Notes under the pieces: generated by a model | The model's database searches: none | Seen by the model: only the letters and a program-made list of their open reading frames with translations | Told to the model about the DNA's origin: nothing | Position numbers and translations under genes: made by a program | Assembly (NCBI GenBank): GCA_028456385.1 | Contig: JALNQF010000005.1 | Location: 558,001 to 622,000 of the forward strand | Direction of reading: 5' to 3' | Origin: Ophiosphaerella korrae | Taxonomy: Eukaryota; Ascomycota; Dothideomycetes; Pleosporales; Phaeosphaeriaceae | DNA length: 64,000 bases | Shown here: positions 1-10,780 of the stretch, in pieces | Numbering within the stretch: the stretch's first letter is position 1 | How the letters are laid out: every line of letters starts with the position of its first letter

Positions 1-1286
1 TCTTTAGTAGTACATAGACTTATATTTATAGACAAAAAGAGAATAAGTAATAAAAGACCTTGCGTAGACTTTAGAAAAACTAATATAATTATAAATAAGA
101 ACTAATACCTCTTACTATAAATAGATATAATATAAAATAGACTATAGAAAGCAAGAATCTTTATAAAACTAGATATCTAGAACGCCTACTACTAGATTAG
201 AATTAAGAAAGGCAATAAATAGAAAATAGCGTTTAGAACACAATATAGACTATATAAATACCTAGTTATACCCTTTAGCTTAACAAACGCACTAGCAGCC
301 TTCTAAGAAAGAATAAATATAGTACTAAGAGAGTACTTAGATATAGTTATATTTAAATTAAAACTACTAAATAAAATAAGGATATACTTAACCTTCTACG
401 TAGTACTACTTAAGATAGTACTATAAAACGTAGAACTACTAGTATACAAAGTAGATACGTATAGAGAATAAGAAGAATAGGAAGTTAAAGAAATCCTAGT
501 ACAATAGTTCTATAATAGTAGGAACTACTACCTAGTAAAATAGATAGGTATAGATAAAAAAGGACAACTATAGGAAGAAATATAGGAACTAGAAAATAAT
601 CTTAACTACTTTAAGAAACTAGAAGACTTCTAAAGTTAAAACCTTCTAGAACGCCTAGTAGCGAGTTAAGAAAACTAACAATACTACTACTAGATAGAGA
701 GGTAATAGGAACACCTAATACAATAGGAGCTAGAGTAGCCTCTACTATATCGTCTAAATCTAATTTAGCCTCTAAGGCACAAGACTATTTAGATAACTTA
801 GCGTTATTATAAGCCTTTATCTTATAAAGACGCTTAATATAGGAATAAAGCTCTACTAGCTTATAAAGAGTTAACTTGCGCTTAGCTTTAGCTATAGTAA
901 GCTATAATAATAATTGCGCTTAAGCTCTATTAATAGCTCGCCCTACACAACTTAGTAGAAGGAGACTATATAGAAATTAAACACTTACACTCTATAAGTA
1001 AAACCTTAGAAGAAATATACTTATACTAAATATTAGTAAGGATACACTTATTATAGTACTTACTATCTTTTAAAGATATAAGGTAAGAAAGACCTAATTT
1101 AGTATAATAACAATAAGGGAACATCTTAACCCTATTACAAATAATACGAGCTATAAGAAGAAGTTTATTACGCTAAGACTAGGATAGTATAGAGAGTAAT
1201 AAAGAACTAAGAATTAACAAAGATATAGGATTAATAACCTTAGTACTAGTATAGAGAAATAAGAGACTATATAGAAGAGGGAATAG
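1..1286 (+). mobile_element. 3' part of a RIP-degraded Ty3/gypsy retrotransposon (RT start joined to chromodomain)
   Basis: AT-rich, stop-riddled sequence. Positions 1-350 read, through many TAG/TAA stops, as gypsy reverse transcriptase: VDFRK-type and KLDIQNAYY-type palm motifs, then a PFSLTNA-like segment. From about 355 the reading jumps to the linker that normally precedes the C-terminal chromodomain, and 465-630 reads as a chromodomain (EEWEVKEIL-like start, YYLVKWIG-like core). RNase H and integrase are therefore missing, so this is an internally deleted copy. Positions 640-1286 are further degraded sequence of the same type that I could not assign to a domain, ending in a purine-rich tract (1274-1284, agaagagggaa) just before the LTR, a plausible polypurine tract. 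The RT part matches 63700-64000 closely, so both window ends hold the same family in the same orientation. Confidence 0.85.
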
Positions 1287-1746
1287 TGTTATAGTAGTAA
1301 TAAGGGAAACTAAGATAGAACTAATTAGTCTACGCTTAGCTACTAATAAAGTATAGGACAAGTAAGGTAATAACTTATAGAATAATAAGTTTAACTAGGA
1401 AGCTAACTATAATATAGATACGTAATAAATTTATAAATTTACAATCTTAGTAAATATAAAGTTACAAAGCTATTATGTAATAAATTTGTAAATTTACAAT
1501 CTTAGCAAATACAAAGTAATAAAGTAGCTAAGATATTATTACTATATAATTAGTAGAGATGCGTATTATTAGGATAGTATTAGCAATTTAATTATTAACT
1601 ACAAGCGATAATATAGAGATAGTTGCAAAATATCTTCTATTATTTATAGCCTATTATAGATTACTATACGAGCTTTTATTATTACCTTACAATCTACTAA
1701 TACCTATATAGGCTATTAGGAAGTCGACTCTAGTAAGCTAGTAATA
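1287..1746 (+). repeat. 3' LTR of the left gypsy element (460 bp, LTR subfamily A)
   Basis: Starts TGTTATAGTAG and ends GTAATA, a TG..CA LTR whose final CA has become TA. It aligns end to end with the LTR at 59612-60071, which is also 460 bp. It contains a tandem near-duplicate of about 55-60 bp (two versions of a TAAATTT(G/A)TAAATTTACAATCTTAG block near 1425-1530). No 5-bp target duplication can be seen here because the other end of the element lies outside the window. The sequence right after it belongs to the LINE on the minus strand. Confidence 0.8.
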
Positions 1747-4700
1747 TTGTCGAAGGCGCTAGAGATATTAAGTAGTAGTAGACTAGCTACTTAGCTAGCT
1801 TCTTTATTCTATATACTATATATCTTACTTATAATAGTATAGAGCGCGTACTCTATAGAGTGTATCTTCTTACTACCTATATATATTACTAGGAGTACGC
1901 AATATATTTCTACTAGATAACTAAGCTACCTAGTAATTACTATATCTATTGTTTTACTAACTATATTAAGTAGTATAATTAGTTAGTATACTTTTAGTAT
2001 AGTATAGTTATCTTTACTAGGCTTACGTAGAATAACTATAGTTAATTTATAGAAATATAATAGGTAGTACCCTAGACGTAGGCTATAGTTAAAGATACTT
2101 ATTAGGTAAAGTATAAGTAGTTTTAATCCTATCTATAAAGCTTAATTAATAATACTATCTAGGCTAGGGGATTTATGTAGTAACGCTACGTAGATAGTAT
2201 CTCTTACTTCCTTTTCTATAATAAGTAGTAGCTTAATCTAGCTATTATACTTAGCGTTTTAGATATCTTTAAGGTCTACTTCTAGTAGTAGGGGAAAGAA
2301 GATATTATAAAACAAGTCTACCTTATCTACTAGCTCTATAACCTTACGCTATATTGTTAGGTTTTATATACTAGGCGTAATCTAAAGCGCTACGTTACCT
2401 TAGGTCTTTACCTAGCTAGTAAGCTTCTAGAGCTTTTCTAGTAACTATAAAGCCTCTTCTACTTATTCTCTATATATCTTTGTTATTACTTTGTAAATTA
2501 TTCTTACTTTATAGTTTCTAGCTTTATAGTACTCTTCTTATAATTATTCTATACTATATTAGCTATATAATCTCTTTAGTCTTTTTACTTCTATAAGTAC
2601 TACTTTATACTTTATATTCTATTCTTCTCTTACTTAAGAGGAGTAGTATATTTATAGAACTACTTTATTAATTACGCCCCTAATTACTATAATTACTTTA
2701 TAGACGTATCTATTAAGAGCCTCCTTTATTATAGGTCTATACTATAGTAGTAAGGCTTACTTTAGGGCTTTTGTATATACTTTCTTATCTATACGCCTCT
2801 AGTTCTTCTAAGCTAGCCTATCTAGGTACTATATAGTTATATCTAATATAGTACTTATTAGTAGATAGTCTAAGTTATAGTTAAGATTATAATTAACTTA
2901 GCTTCTAATTACTCTATCGTTAAGGCCTATAGTAACTAAGTATAAGTTAATAGTAGATTGCTAAGCCCCTTCTTTATATATAATAGTTCTAGGAGATAGT
3001 ATATTACTAAGGTTAAAGTCTTCTATAATTACTACTAACTCTTTTTCTTTTAGATCTATACGTTTTATATTTAACCCTCTCTATAAGAGGTAATATAAGT
3101 TAAAGTTACTAAGAAGTATTTACTTATTATCTTTATACTTATTAAAGACTATATAAATATCTATTAGCGTAGATCTAGTATTAGTACTATTCCTTATAGG
3201 GTTGTAGATATTATATATAGCTAGTCGTTGCTACTCCTATTATACCTTACTATACTTAATAATAAGAGAATAGATATCTTTTATATACTCTTTAAATTAC
3301 TACTACTTATAGTTTATTCTCTTATTTATAAAGAAGTAGACTCTAGTTAGACTTTTTTTAGCTACTACTAGGTAGTAGAGATAAAAAACGTCTTTTACTA
3401 GATAGTAAGTTATTACTATAAATAGGTTTCTCTATAGCTCTTATATAGCTAGAATATTATACTTATAAACGTTAGGGTCTTGTAGTAAAGTTACTATTAC
3501 TATATCTCTTAACTTACGCACGTTATACTATAGTATACTTAATATAGCGTACTAATTTATACTTTAGTTGTAGAGTTAATCTCTATATACTAGGTGCTAC
3601 TTTGTAGTATTCGCGTATTTACTTTAATTACCTCTAGCACTCTATAGCTTAGTATAATAACCCTCTATAGTTGTTAGTTACTAGATCTAGATAGTAGTAT
3701 ATTTTCTTAGTCTACTAGGTCGATTGTTGTTCTAGTGTTAGTTTACTTCTATCTCTATCTAGATTGTAATTAGTTCCTAGTAAGCTAGATAACCTATACT
3801 AATACTATGTTTTAGCTAGATCTACTTCTACGCACAGTAGTAGGCATCTCTAGCTATATAGTTCTTCCTCTAGTTTTAAGTACATAGTAGTATTAAGGCT
3901 ATATCTTGTATACTATCTTTGCTTTAGTAATTTTATCCTTCCTAGTTAGATACTAGTAGCTCTACGCCTCGTAGTTGCTATAGTAGAGGGTATATTTCTT
4001 AGGCGCATTCTAGTCTAACTTAGATAGGTAGTCTTAAGTGTTATAATCCTACGCACAGTAGCTACATACTATTAGTACCTTATACTAGGTTCTTATATAG
4101 CTGTATTTTTAGCACTTAAAGTACTACTTTACTTAGTACTGTCGCTCGTATCGCTTATATTAGAAGACCTTACCCTACTAGATTAGACCCTCGTCTATAA
4201 TCTTGTTTGCGTCCTCTAGCTTAGTAAACTTAATAGTAATAGTTAATGCGGTCTTAGTAGTAGCGTCTCTAGTTAGCTATCCTATATGTTAGATCTTAGC
4301 CTAGGGGATAAACAGTCTATTGTCCTATAGAATCTAGTTCCTATTCTCTTTAAACTTATCTATATCTATCGTCTTTATGTAGATGCTGTAAGCGAGGACG
4401 CTGTACGTTAAGATCTATATACTAGCCCTATTACTAATGCGTAGAGCCTAGTCGTCTACAAACTATTAGAGTGCTTTAACTTTAGTGCTGGTGGCTGCCT
4501 TAACGCTTAGGTCTCCGCTCTTAAGCTAGTTAGATGACACAATCTTTATATTTGCAATGTTCTTGTTCCTGCTTTGCTCGATTGCACGCTCTACATAGGC
4601 TTTAAGGTTGCGGGGGTTTATCACCCGAAGGGCCTATATAGTGAGCGGATCTCTAATGTTTACGATAACCTCACGTTACATCTACACAGTTAGTGCTTTG

Positions 4701-5300
4701 CGACTCTATATATTATATGTACCCGCTAGTAGGAGGCCTCTGGCTGCTGCAGCAGCGTATGACACTAGCCCATTCGTCTGCTGTTGTGGTGCTTTGTTCT
4801 TAATCTCTCTCGCCATCTCTAGGGTCGCTTTCCCTACTTCTGTTGCTTCTTTCGCAGCGGCCCTCGCCTCCTCTGCTGTGTTACCATTCTGCTGTATACT
4901 TGCAGCTGTCTGTTGCATGATTTCTGTAGTGTTCTTAAGCTCGCTCTTGATCTGATCGAGGGCTTGTGCGGTGTGTTCTGCGGTAGCTTTGGCCTCAGTT
5001 TGTGCGACCCTGAGGGCGTCGCGGATAGTGCCAAGGTCAGGCGTGTGCTGCGTCTTCAAGACGAACGTCAGTGCGCCGCGAATGACATCTCCAGTAAGGT
5101 CTGCTGGCACGGTCTGGCTGCCATTGCGCTCGATAGTGTGCAGCACGTCGTGAAGAAATGTGCTGAGGGTGGTAGCATGCTCGCGAAGTGGGGAAGGCCA
5201 TGTCGCCCTTCGAGGCCACGGTGTCGCCATGACGCCTCAGTAGCAGTGGGCGCTGCTTCTGAAGTGCTGGCTAGTCGTTATGCGTCTTGAGCGGACTTCT
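1747..5300 (-). mobile_element. Tad-like LINE retrotransposon, RIP-degraded, interrupted in the reverse transcriptase domain
   Basis: Read on the minus strand from about 5300 to 1747. ORF1 (4706-5230) opens the element. A CCHC zinc-knuckle region follows near 3925-4065, recognisable by an LCSGNHEAW-like stretch with several Cys lost. The apurinic endonuclease should occupy about 3700-2900, but it is too decayed for motif calls. The RT starts near 2150 with a KPSKDNYT..KVYRP-like block (family form KPGKDDYT..KAYRPI). RT motif A (ISSAFDNI, family form VAGAFDNV) lies next to 1747, where an LTR cuts the element off; the rest of RT would lie left of the LTR, outside the window. The 3' two-thirds are extremely TA-rich, whereas the first 600-700 bp keep normal GC. 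Confidence 0.8.
4706..5230 (-). pseudogene. LINE ORF1 (gag-like) N-terminal part, still open
   Basis: A 174-residue open frame at the 5' end of the LINE. It has a helical, Ala/Gln/Glu-rich middle (about residues 75-145, likely coiled coil), then an SYAAAAARG segment and LAGT (about 156-170). That layout is typical of Tad-clade ORF1 proteins, which bind RNA and form the retrotransposition particle. The frame is truncated: RIP-type stops begin just downstream (below 4706) and the zinc knuckles lie in the mutated part. This part is GC-rich compared with the rest of the element. Confidence 0.7.
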
Positions 5301-6410
5301 ACGTGCGATATACTACGTTAATTCCAAAAATTGAAATACTCGCTGTTGTCGTGTTTTCTTGGTGTTGTAGGCATTGTCGCAGATGACCTGGCTAACGCTA
5401 AGATAAAATACCTTGGCTTTATAGTATTCAGCTGACAAATTCTGGTATAGTATCTCGAATCTTCTCTACACGGGCATACGCACTGATATTTTGCCACCCT
5501 CGGGTCAGTCCGTTCATGTAGCCCCCTTGTAGATCAGCGGGCGTGATGGTTACAGTAAAGATTCGCCACCTAAGCCTTGCCAGAAGGGGACGAACACCTT
5601 TATGACGCTAGCGGGGAGGACGGCCGACCTGCTCTAGGCCTAACCTTGTCGAGATGGCACATTTTTTGGTCCGAAATATTAAAAGCGATGTAGCGCGCTC
5701 GGGTTGTGATGAGTCAGGGTAGTCAGGAGTCCCAAGGCGTGCCCGTTGTAGGGCACGGTCTAGAAACACGACTGAGATACATAGCTCCACAGCGGAAGCC
5801 AAAAAAAGCCCCGCAGAGCTAAGATTGCATCCCGATAAGCCCCTATGAAAGCAGCTATATTTAGATAGGGCTTGCCCATGACATCAATAGACTCTAATAT
5901 CATGAAGCATTCTGCAGTACAGACTAGCCATAGTTTAGACGTTCGGCATGTCGTGACAGCCATTATGCGGCTTCAAGATACATTGCGATCTAGCAAACTA
6001 TGTTACAGAGCTATCCATGAGAGACCGTTTCTAGTAGACTATTCCATCTATGTATTACTACCCACTATTTTTTTCACTACCCCCGATGCCGCCAATAAGA
6101 GTATGAGGATTTGGACCTAGGGTCGTAATTTCAATCCAGTCTATAAGCATATAACCGTATTCTTGAGTATATACGTAGACTATTATATATTCGTGATAAG
6201 TTTAAGGAGTACTACTTCAATAAAATCCAAGCAAGGTTCATATTCTTTAGGTGAAAATAATAACGAAAATGTATGTAAATCAAAGGATTTGAGAAGACGT
6301 GTCGCATTGAAATGTGTCCAGAACATAATACTATACGTTTCCGCAAAGAGCGACACAAAAACCTAGCAAAAGCGACAAGGCCGTAATGCTAAAAACCGTA
6401 ATCCTACGCT
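5301..6410. other. Intergenic stretch, no supported gene
   Basis: Moderate GC content. Only short open frames occur on both strands (for example 5760-5963 minus, 67 codons) and none gives a recognisable domain. It may hold decayed coding sequence, because two minus-strand frames of 64-67 codons lie side by side at 5608-5963, but I cannot name a source. Confidence 0.4.
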
Positions 6411-8690
6411 TCACACGTAACCTTCCTCGTCTTCCCAATTAAAAGTGTCATCTTCGGAAGAAACACAACATATCCCACAGAAACCTGTTCCCCCCCCTTC
6501 TCTGTCAAACGCCGTAATGAATTCTACTAATAAGGATGCAGGCGGACGCAATAGCGGCTCTGTCGAGAGCATTTGTTGGGCCCAGCCAAGGGCTATGTTG
6601 TCAGATAACTCCCCTGTCCTTTTCAACTCTGCAAAAAATTCTAGCGAGGTAACAGGGCTTGTGCAAATGAAAGCTTGCCATGATCTATGCTGCTCGTAGA
6701 GTTCATCAATGTACTGGGTCGTCTTGCCCTTAAGAACAGCAATCATCTCCATGAAGACAGCACCTAGGCTCCAGATGTCAGACATTGTATTCCGAGACCC
6801 TTGTAGAGCAACCTCTGGCGCACAATATCTTGGGGACATCCCGTTCACTATGCTTATTGTGGTACTGCCGTTTGCATCTGTGAAGTCGTGAGACAAGCCA
6901 AAGTCCGTAAACAACACTCTTCCACCGTTTACAAGAATGTTACCTGGCTTGATGTCCTTGTGTCGAACTTTCTTCTCGTGTAGAAACTCAAGTGCCGTAG
7001 CTAGGCAGCCAAAGAAGGTTCGCAGCTCTGGGAGTTTAGAATTGCTAGCGCACTTTAAGTAAGCGGCTAGGTCCATCTCGGCAACAGGAGACATTATCAA
7101 ACTAATGTACTGAGGATCCGTATAGCTGCCAACGAATTCCACAATGTGATGATGCTTTAGGCGTTTTAGGATTTCGATCTCAGCGATGAACTGCTTTACG
7201 TATTCCTTCTGCCGACCTCTGAAGGCTAAACCTCGAGGCACTTGCTTCTTCGCGTACTCCTTAAAGCTGATCAAGCTGAGCACTCTGTCAACCTGACCAA
7301 ATCCGCCTCTGCCTAAGATTCCTTTCGTCTCAAATGGAGGTGATTCGCCTTGCTTGTAATAACAGTGCTGGCCTTTTTCACCCTTTTCTAGGTTTATCGA
7401 CTTTGTCAATACTAAGCTCTGGACTCTTACGAAGGACGCTTTGACACTTGGGAGTAAACAACCTGGAAGGCTGCGTTCGGTAACAGGGAACCAGTAATCG
7501 CAAAAGCCGACATCGATGAGAGCATCGAGGAGGTTCAGATAGCCAATAGCCCGAAGGATAACATATGTCCGCGGCACCTTACTCCATGGTGGATGAGAGT
7601 GCTTCAACAGCGATGATATTTCGTTGATCTCCGAGTCAGTATATAGTTCACGGCTGTTCTGCCCCTCTGAAAAAAAGCTATTCAGTCGGCTAGCTAAGGC
7701 ATGCTGAGTAGTGTTGTTGGTCGTTGAGGGTGAAGAAGAATATAGCTGCACTTCCTGTAACAAGCGTACGGTTGTAAGTGTGTTTTCATGGTCTTTACCA
7801 AGCCTCCTCTCCTGCCCGTCTGCTGCTTGTCGGAGCAGCTTCTCAGCTTCACTGTACTCCTTCTGATAGTAGAGTGTAAGCCCTAGACAGTACTTGCTGT
7901 GGAGCGTGTCTTCATGGTCTTTGCCAAGCGTCCTCTCCTGCCCATCTACTGCTTGTTGGAGCGGCCCCTCAGCCTCACTGTACTTCTTCTGATAGCAGAG
8001 TGTAAGCCCTAGCCAGTACTTGCTGTAGAGCGTATTTTTATGGTCTTTGCCAAGCGTCCTCTCCCGCCCGTCCGCTACTTGTCGGAGCAGCCCCTCAGCC
8101 TCACTATACTTCTTCTGATCATAGAGTATAAGCCCTAGCCAGTACTTGCTATAGAGCATGTCTTCATGGTCTTTGCCAAGCGTCCTCTCCTGCCCGTCTG
8201 CTGCTTGTCGGAGCAGCTTCTCAGCTTCACTGTACTTCTTCTGATAGTAGAGTGTAAACCCTAGACAGTACTTGCTATAGAGCGTGTCTTTATAGTCTTT
8301 GCCAAGCGTCCTCTCCCGCCCATCTGCTGCTTGTCGGAGCGGCCCCTCAGCTTCACTGTACTTCTTCTGATAGCAGAGTGTAAGCCCTAGCCAGTACTTG
8401 CTGTAGAGCGTATTTTTATGGTCTTTGCCAAGCGTCCTCTCCCGCCCGTCCGCTACTTGTCGGAGCGGCCCCTCAGCCTCACTATACTTTTTCTGATCAT
8501 AGAGTGTAAGCCCTAGGTAGTGCTTGCTGTAGAGCGTGTCTTTATGGTCTTTGCCAAGCGTCCTCTCCTGCCTATCTGCTGCTTGTCGGAGCGGCCCCTC
8601 AGCCTCACTGTACTTCTTCTGACCGTAGAGTGCACGTCCCAGTCCAAACCCTTCCCTTCCCACATCTTTCAATTTCAGCCTTAAGGGCAT
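6411..8690 (-). CDS. TPR-repeat protein kinase (kinesin-light-chain-like TPRs + Ser/Thr kinase)
   Basis: Single-exon 759-residue protein. Residues 15-310 are seven 42-residue TPR units of the kinesin-light-chain type, with the pattern LGLTLYYQKKYSEAE..LRQAADG.ERTLGKDH..TL.SK. A family-specific linker (about 310-455) follows, then a protein kinase domain (about 460-735). The kinase has a glycine loop GRGGFGQV, a candidate catalytic lysine in EYAKKQV, catalytic loop HKDIKPGNIL (Lys replaces the usual Arg of HRD), DFG in FTDFGLS, and APE in YCAPEV, so it looks active. The C-terminus is Cys-rich and acidic. The start lies only 14 residues before the first repeat, so an N-terminal region may have been lost; the relative at 45.3-48.1 kb has C2 and WW domains there. 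TPRs suggest a protein-binding scaffold feeding a kinase. A role in non-self recognition is only inference from the neighbourhood. Confidence 0.85.
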   Translation of the reverse strand: MPLRLKLKDVGREGFGLGRALYGQKKYSEAEGPLRQAADRQERTLGKDHKDTLYSKHYLGLTLYDQKKYSEAEGPLRQVADGRERTLGKDHKNTLYSKYWLGLTLCYQKKYSEAEGPLRQAADGRERTLGKDYKDTLYSKYCLGFTLYYQKKYSEAEKLLRQAADGQERTLGKDHEDMLYSKYWLGLILYDQKKYSEAEGLLRQVADGRERTLGKDHKNTLYSKYWLGLTLCYQKKYSEAEGPLQQAVDGQERTLGKDHEDTLHSKYCLGLTLYYQKEYSEAEKLLRQAADGQERRLGKDHENTLTTVRLLQEVQLYSSSPSTTNNTTQHALASRLNSFFSEGQNSRELYTDSEINEISSLLKHSHPPWSKVPRTYVILRAIGYLNLLDALIDVGFCDYWFPVTERSLPGCLLPSVKASFVRVQSLVLTKSINLEKGEKGQHCYYKQGESPPFETKGILGRGGFGQVDRVLSLISFKEYAKKQVPRGLAFRGRQKEYVKQFIAEIEILKRLKHHHIVEFVGSYTDPQYISLIMSPVAEMDLAAYLKCASNSKLPELRTFFGCLATALEFLHEKKVRHKDIKPGNILVNGGRVLFTDFGLSHDFTDANGSTTISIVNGMSPRYCAPEVALQGSRNTMSDIWSLGAVFMEMIAVLKGKTTQYIDELYEQHRSWQAFICTSPVTSLEFFAELKRTGELSDNIALGWAQQMLSTEPLLRPPASLLVEFITAFDREGGGTGFCGICCVSSEDDTFNWEDEEGYV

Positions 8691-8753
8691 TCTATTATCC
8701 TGATCTTAAGTGTGTCAGCTTCCTGTTGCTGTTGTAGATCGATCTATATAGAT

Positions 8754-8800
8754 AGCGGCGGAGCTAAAGCGGCGGAGCTAACACAGTGGAGCTAACGGGG
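8754..8800. repeat. Short tandem repeat (GCGGCGGAGCTAA-like)
   Basis: About three imperfect copies of a GGCGGAGCTAA unit just upstream of the TPR-kinase start, possibly inside its promoter or 5' UTR. Confidence 0.6.
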
Positions 8801-9620
8801 CGGAAATCGCTTGGGTCAAGCTGTGGCAGCGTCGGCGCTACTGGCTTTTACCAAGCCTAAAGGATATTAGGATATTAGGCCGCAAGTAGGGAGGAGAGGT
8901 GATGGCCTTAGTAGCGTCTTAGTTCGTTTCTGTTCAGTGAACTCTCCTGAACTCGATGCACGCGCGAGGACTAAGGTATCGTAACGCAGCATCCTCTTTA
9001 AAAAATGCTACTTAGCTTATAGACTCACCAATGTCACGGTAATACTCCTCTGAACTTATCATCTATGGGATTTCCTTGTTGGTTTATTGCTCTAAATGAA
9101 AGTGAGTCGGTCCATCTTCCAATTTGATCAGGCTGAGGGTTAGGATCGGAACTCGGATACGGAAGTATATTCTTCCGAGGCTCTTGTGTTTGATCCTCGT
9201 TATTGTTCGAGTGTACGCGCTGCCTTAAGCTTGACGTTACTTGCCACCACTGGCCGGGAGGATGGCCGAGCCGCAATGGCCACAGTCTTGTGAAGTGACA
9301 AATCTACAAGAGGTGAGTTAGTTGATGGACCGCCAGAAAGACAGCCAAGTTTGATCACAAGGCTGTAAAGCTTTGGCTAGCCTGCTTGCTTAGACTTTGC
9401 ACGGCCACAGGTCTAATAGCTATAACTCTATTCCCTATTCGGTTAGACTATATGCCAGCTTATTGGCCAGTGTGTGTAAGGTTTATTTGTAATAAGCCAA
9501 ATAAGCTCGGCATAAATAGGATTTAACGGAAGGTTTACAAGAATAGCATAGCAAATTCATAGCAAAGATAGGTGGAGGGTTGTAGGGATTATGGGTGGAG
9601 AGGGTTGTGGATTGAAATAG

Positions 9621-9850
9621 GTATCGAGCTGGCTATTGAGCTGCCATCGAGCTGGCCATTGAGCTGGCCATTGAGCTGCCTATCTATCAGCCATCGAGCC
9701 GGCTATTGAGCTGCCATCGAGCTGGCCATTGAGCTGCCATCGAGCTGCCTATCCATCAGCCATAAAATTGGCCATCTATCGCCTCTAGGGTTAGCTATCG
9801 ATCGCCCATCAATCGTCCAAGGGACTGCCTATCAGCCATTGAGTTGGCTA
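9621..9850. repeat. Minisatellite of ATTGAGCTGGCC / ATCGAGCTGCC units
   Basis: Roughly 230 bp of 11-15 bp units alternating (A/T)TTGAGCTGGCC, ATCGAGCTGCC and CTATCTATCAGCC. The units are variable, so the array is old or diverging. Nothing indicates that it is coding. Confidence 0.75.
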
Positions 9851-10780
9851 GGCTACCTACACACAAATGCCTTACCTTTATAATCTACTATTTCTTACCG
9901 TTGTTTGACTACTTTTCTACGTTAAAAAAGAAGAGATAAGGGTAGAAAGGAAGAAAGAAGGAAGAGGAAGAAGAGGAAGAAGAGGAAGAAAAGGGGAGAG
10001 CGGGTAATACTTAATCCGGGCGACTGTGCGGAGGAAAAGTGGCGCGTGCGGACAAAAAAGAGGCGGGCACGGACAGAAAACGACAACTTTGCAGAGCTCT
10101 AGCAACAGCTACAGACATTGTATAGACTTGAAATTTGAGGATAAGGTAGCGGCAGGTATAGTGATTAATTTGCAGGTAATTTCAAGTGGTGCAGCGGGAT
10201 AATGGTGGATTCGTTTATGTCTGTTAGTATATAGATTATAATTATACTAGCCAAAATTAGTAATTATTCTAATCAGAGGTACTAACTAGGGTAGCGACTG
10301 TTGACTAACGGGATGTTGGTCAAAGGACAAACGATTGGTTCTTACGGAAGAATGAATCCAATGGACAAGGTTGCTTGGTAATTAGTATTGGTATACTATT
10401 CCGAATAGAAAATTTGAACACAATGAGCCATAGGAGCTCATCGCCTAGGTTATATATACATGCCTTACCTGTCCCTTGATCTCTCTGCTCTCCTGCTCCT
10501 AGAGAGCAAGGAGAGCGGGAGATCACGTCAAAATCACGTGTAACTTACACTACACTCTACGCCACTGTTCGTGATTATTTTAGGTATAGCGTACATGAAC
10601 TATACTCACACTGAAAGACTAGTGATTTTCATTTATGAATATGCTTTGAGCCCAGAGAACACCAACTCCCCCCGTTTCGATCTCGCAACGCAGTAAAAGA
10701 CGGTCACAACTCATCACGTCCGAATCACCAACCAAACTCACATCCAACATTCTACCAAATCCCAACAGATCCAACCGTTT

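Larger units (their letters stand above)
8691..10780. other. Intergenic region with simple repeats; no supported gene
   Basis: About 2 kb without a convincing gene. It holds a short GCGGCGGAGCTAA repeat (8754-8800), a minisatellite (9621-9850) and a GA-rich tract (about 9925-10005, gaagaggaagaagaggaag). An 80-codon minus-strand frame at 9034-9276 has no recognisable domain. Confidence 0.5.

Noticed and set aside
1179..1361. 60-codon minus ORF of hydrophobic residues
   Set aside because: Translation of TA-rich RIP sequence across the element/LTR border; chance frame.
1..4500. CRISPR-like or structural repeat signal in TA-rich DNA
   Set aside because: The repetitiveness comes from RIP-driven TA enrichment in decayed retrotransposons; no regular spacer-repeat pattern. 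Organism is eukaryotic.
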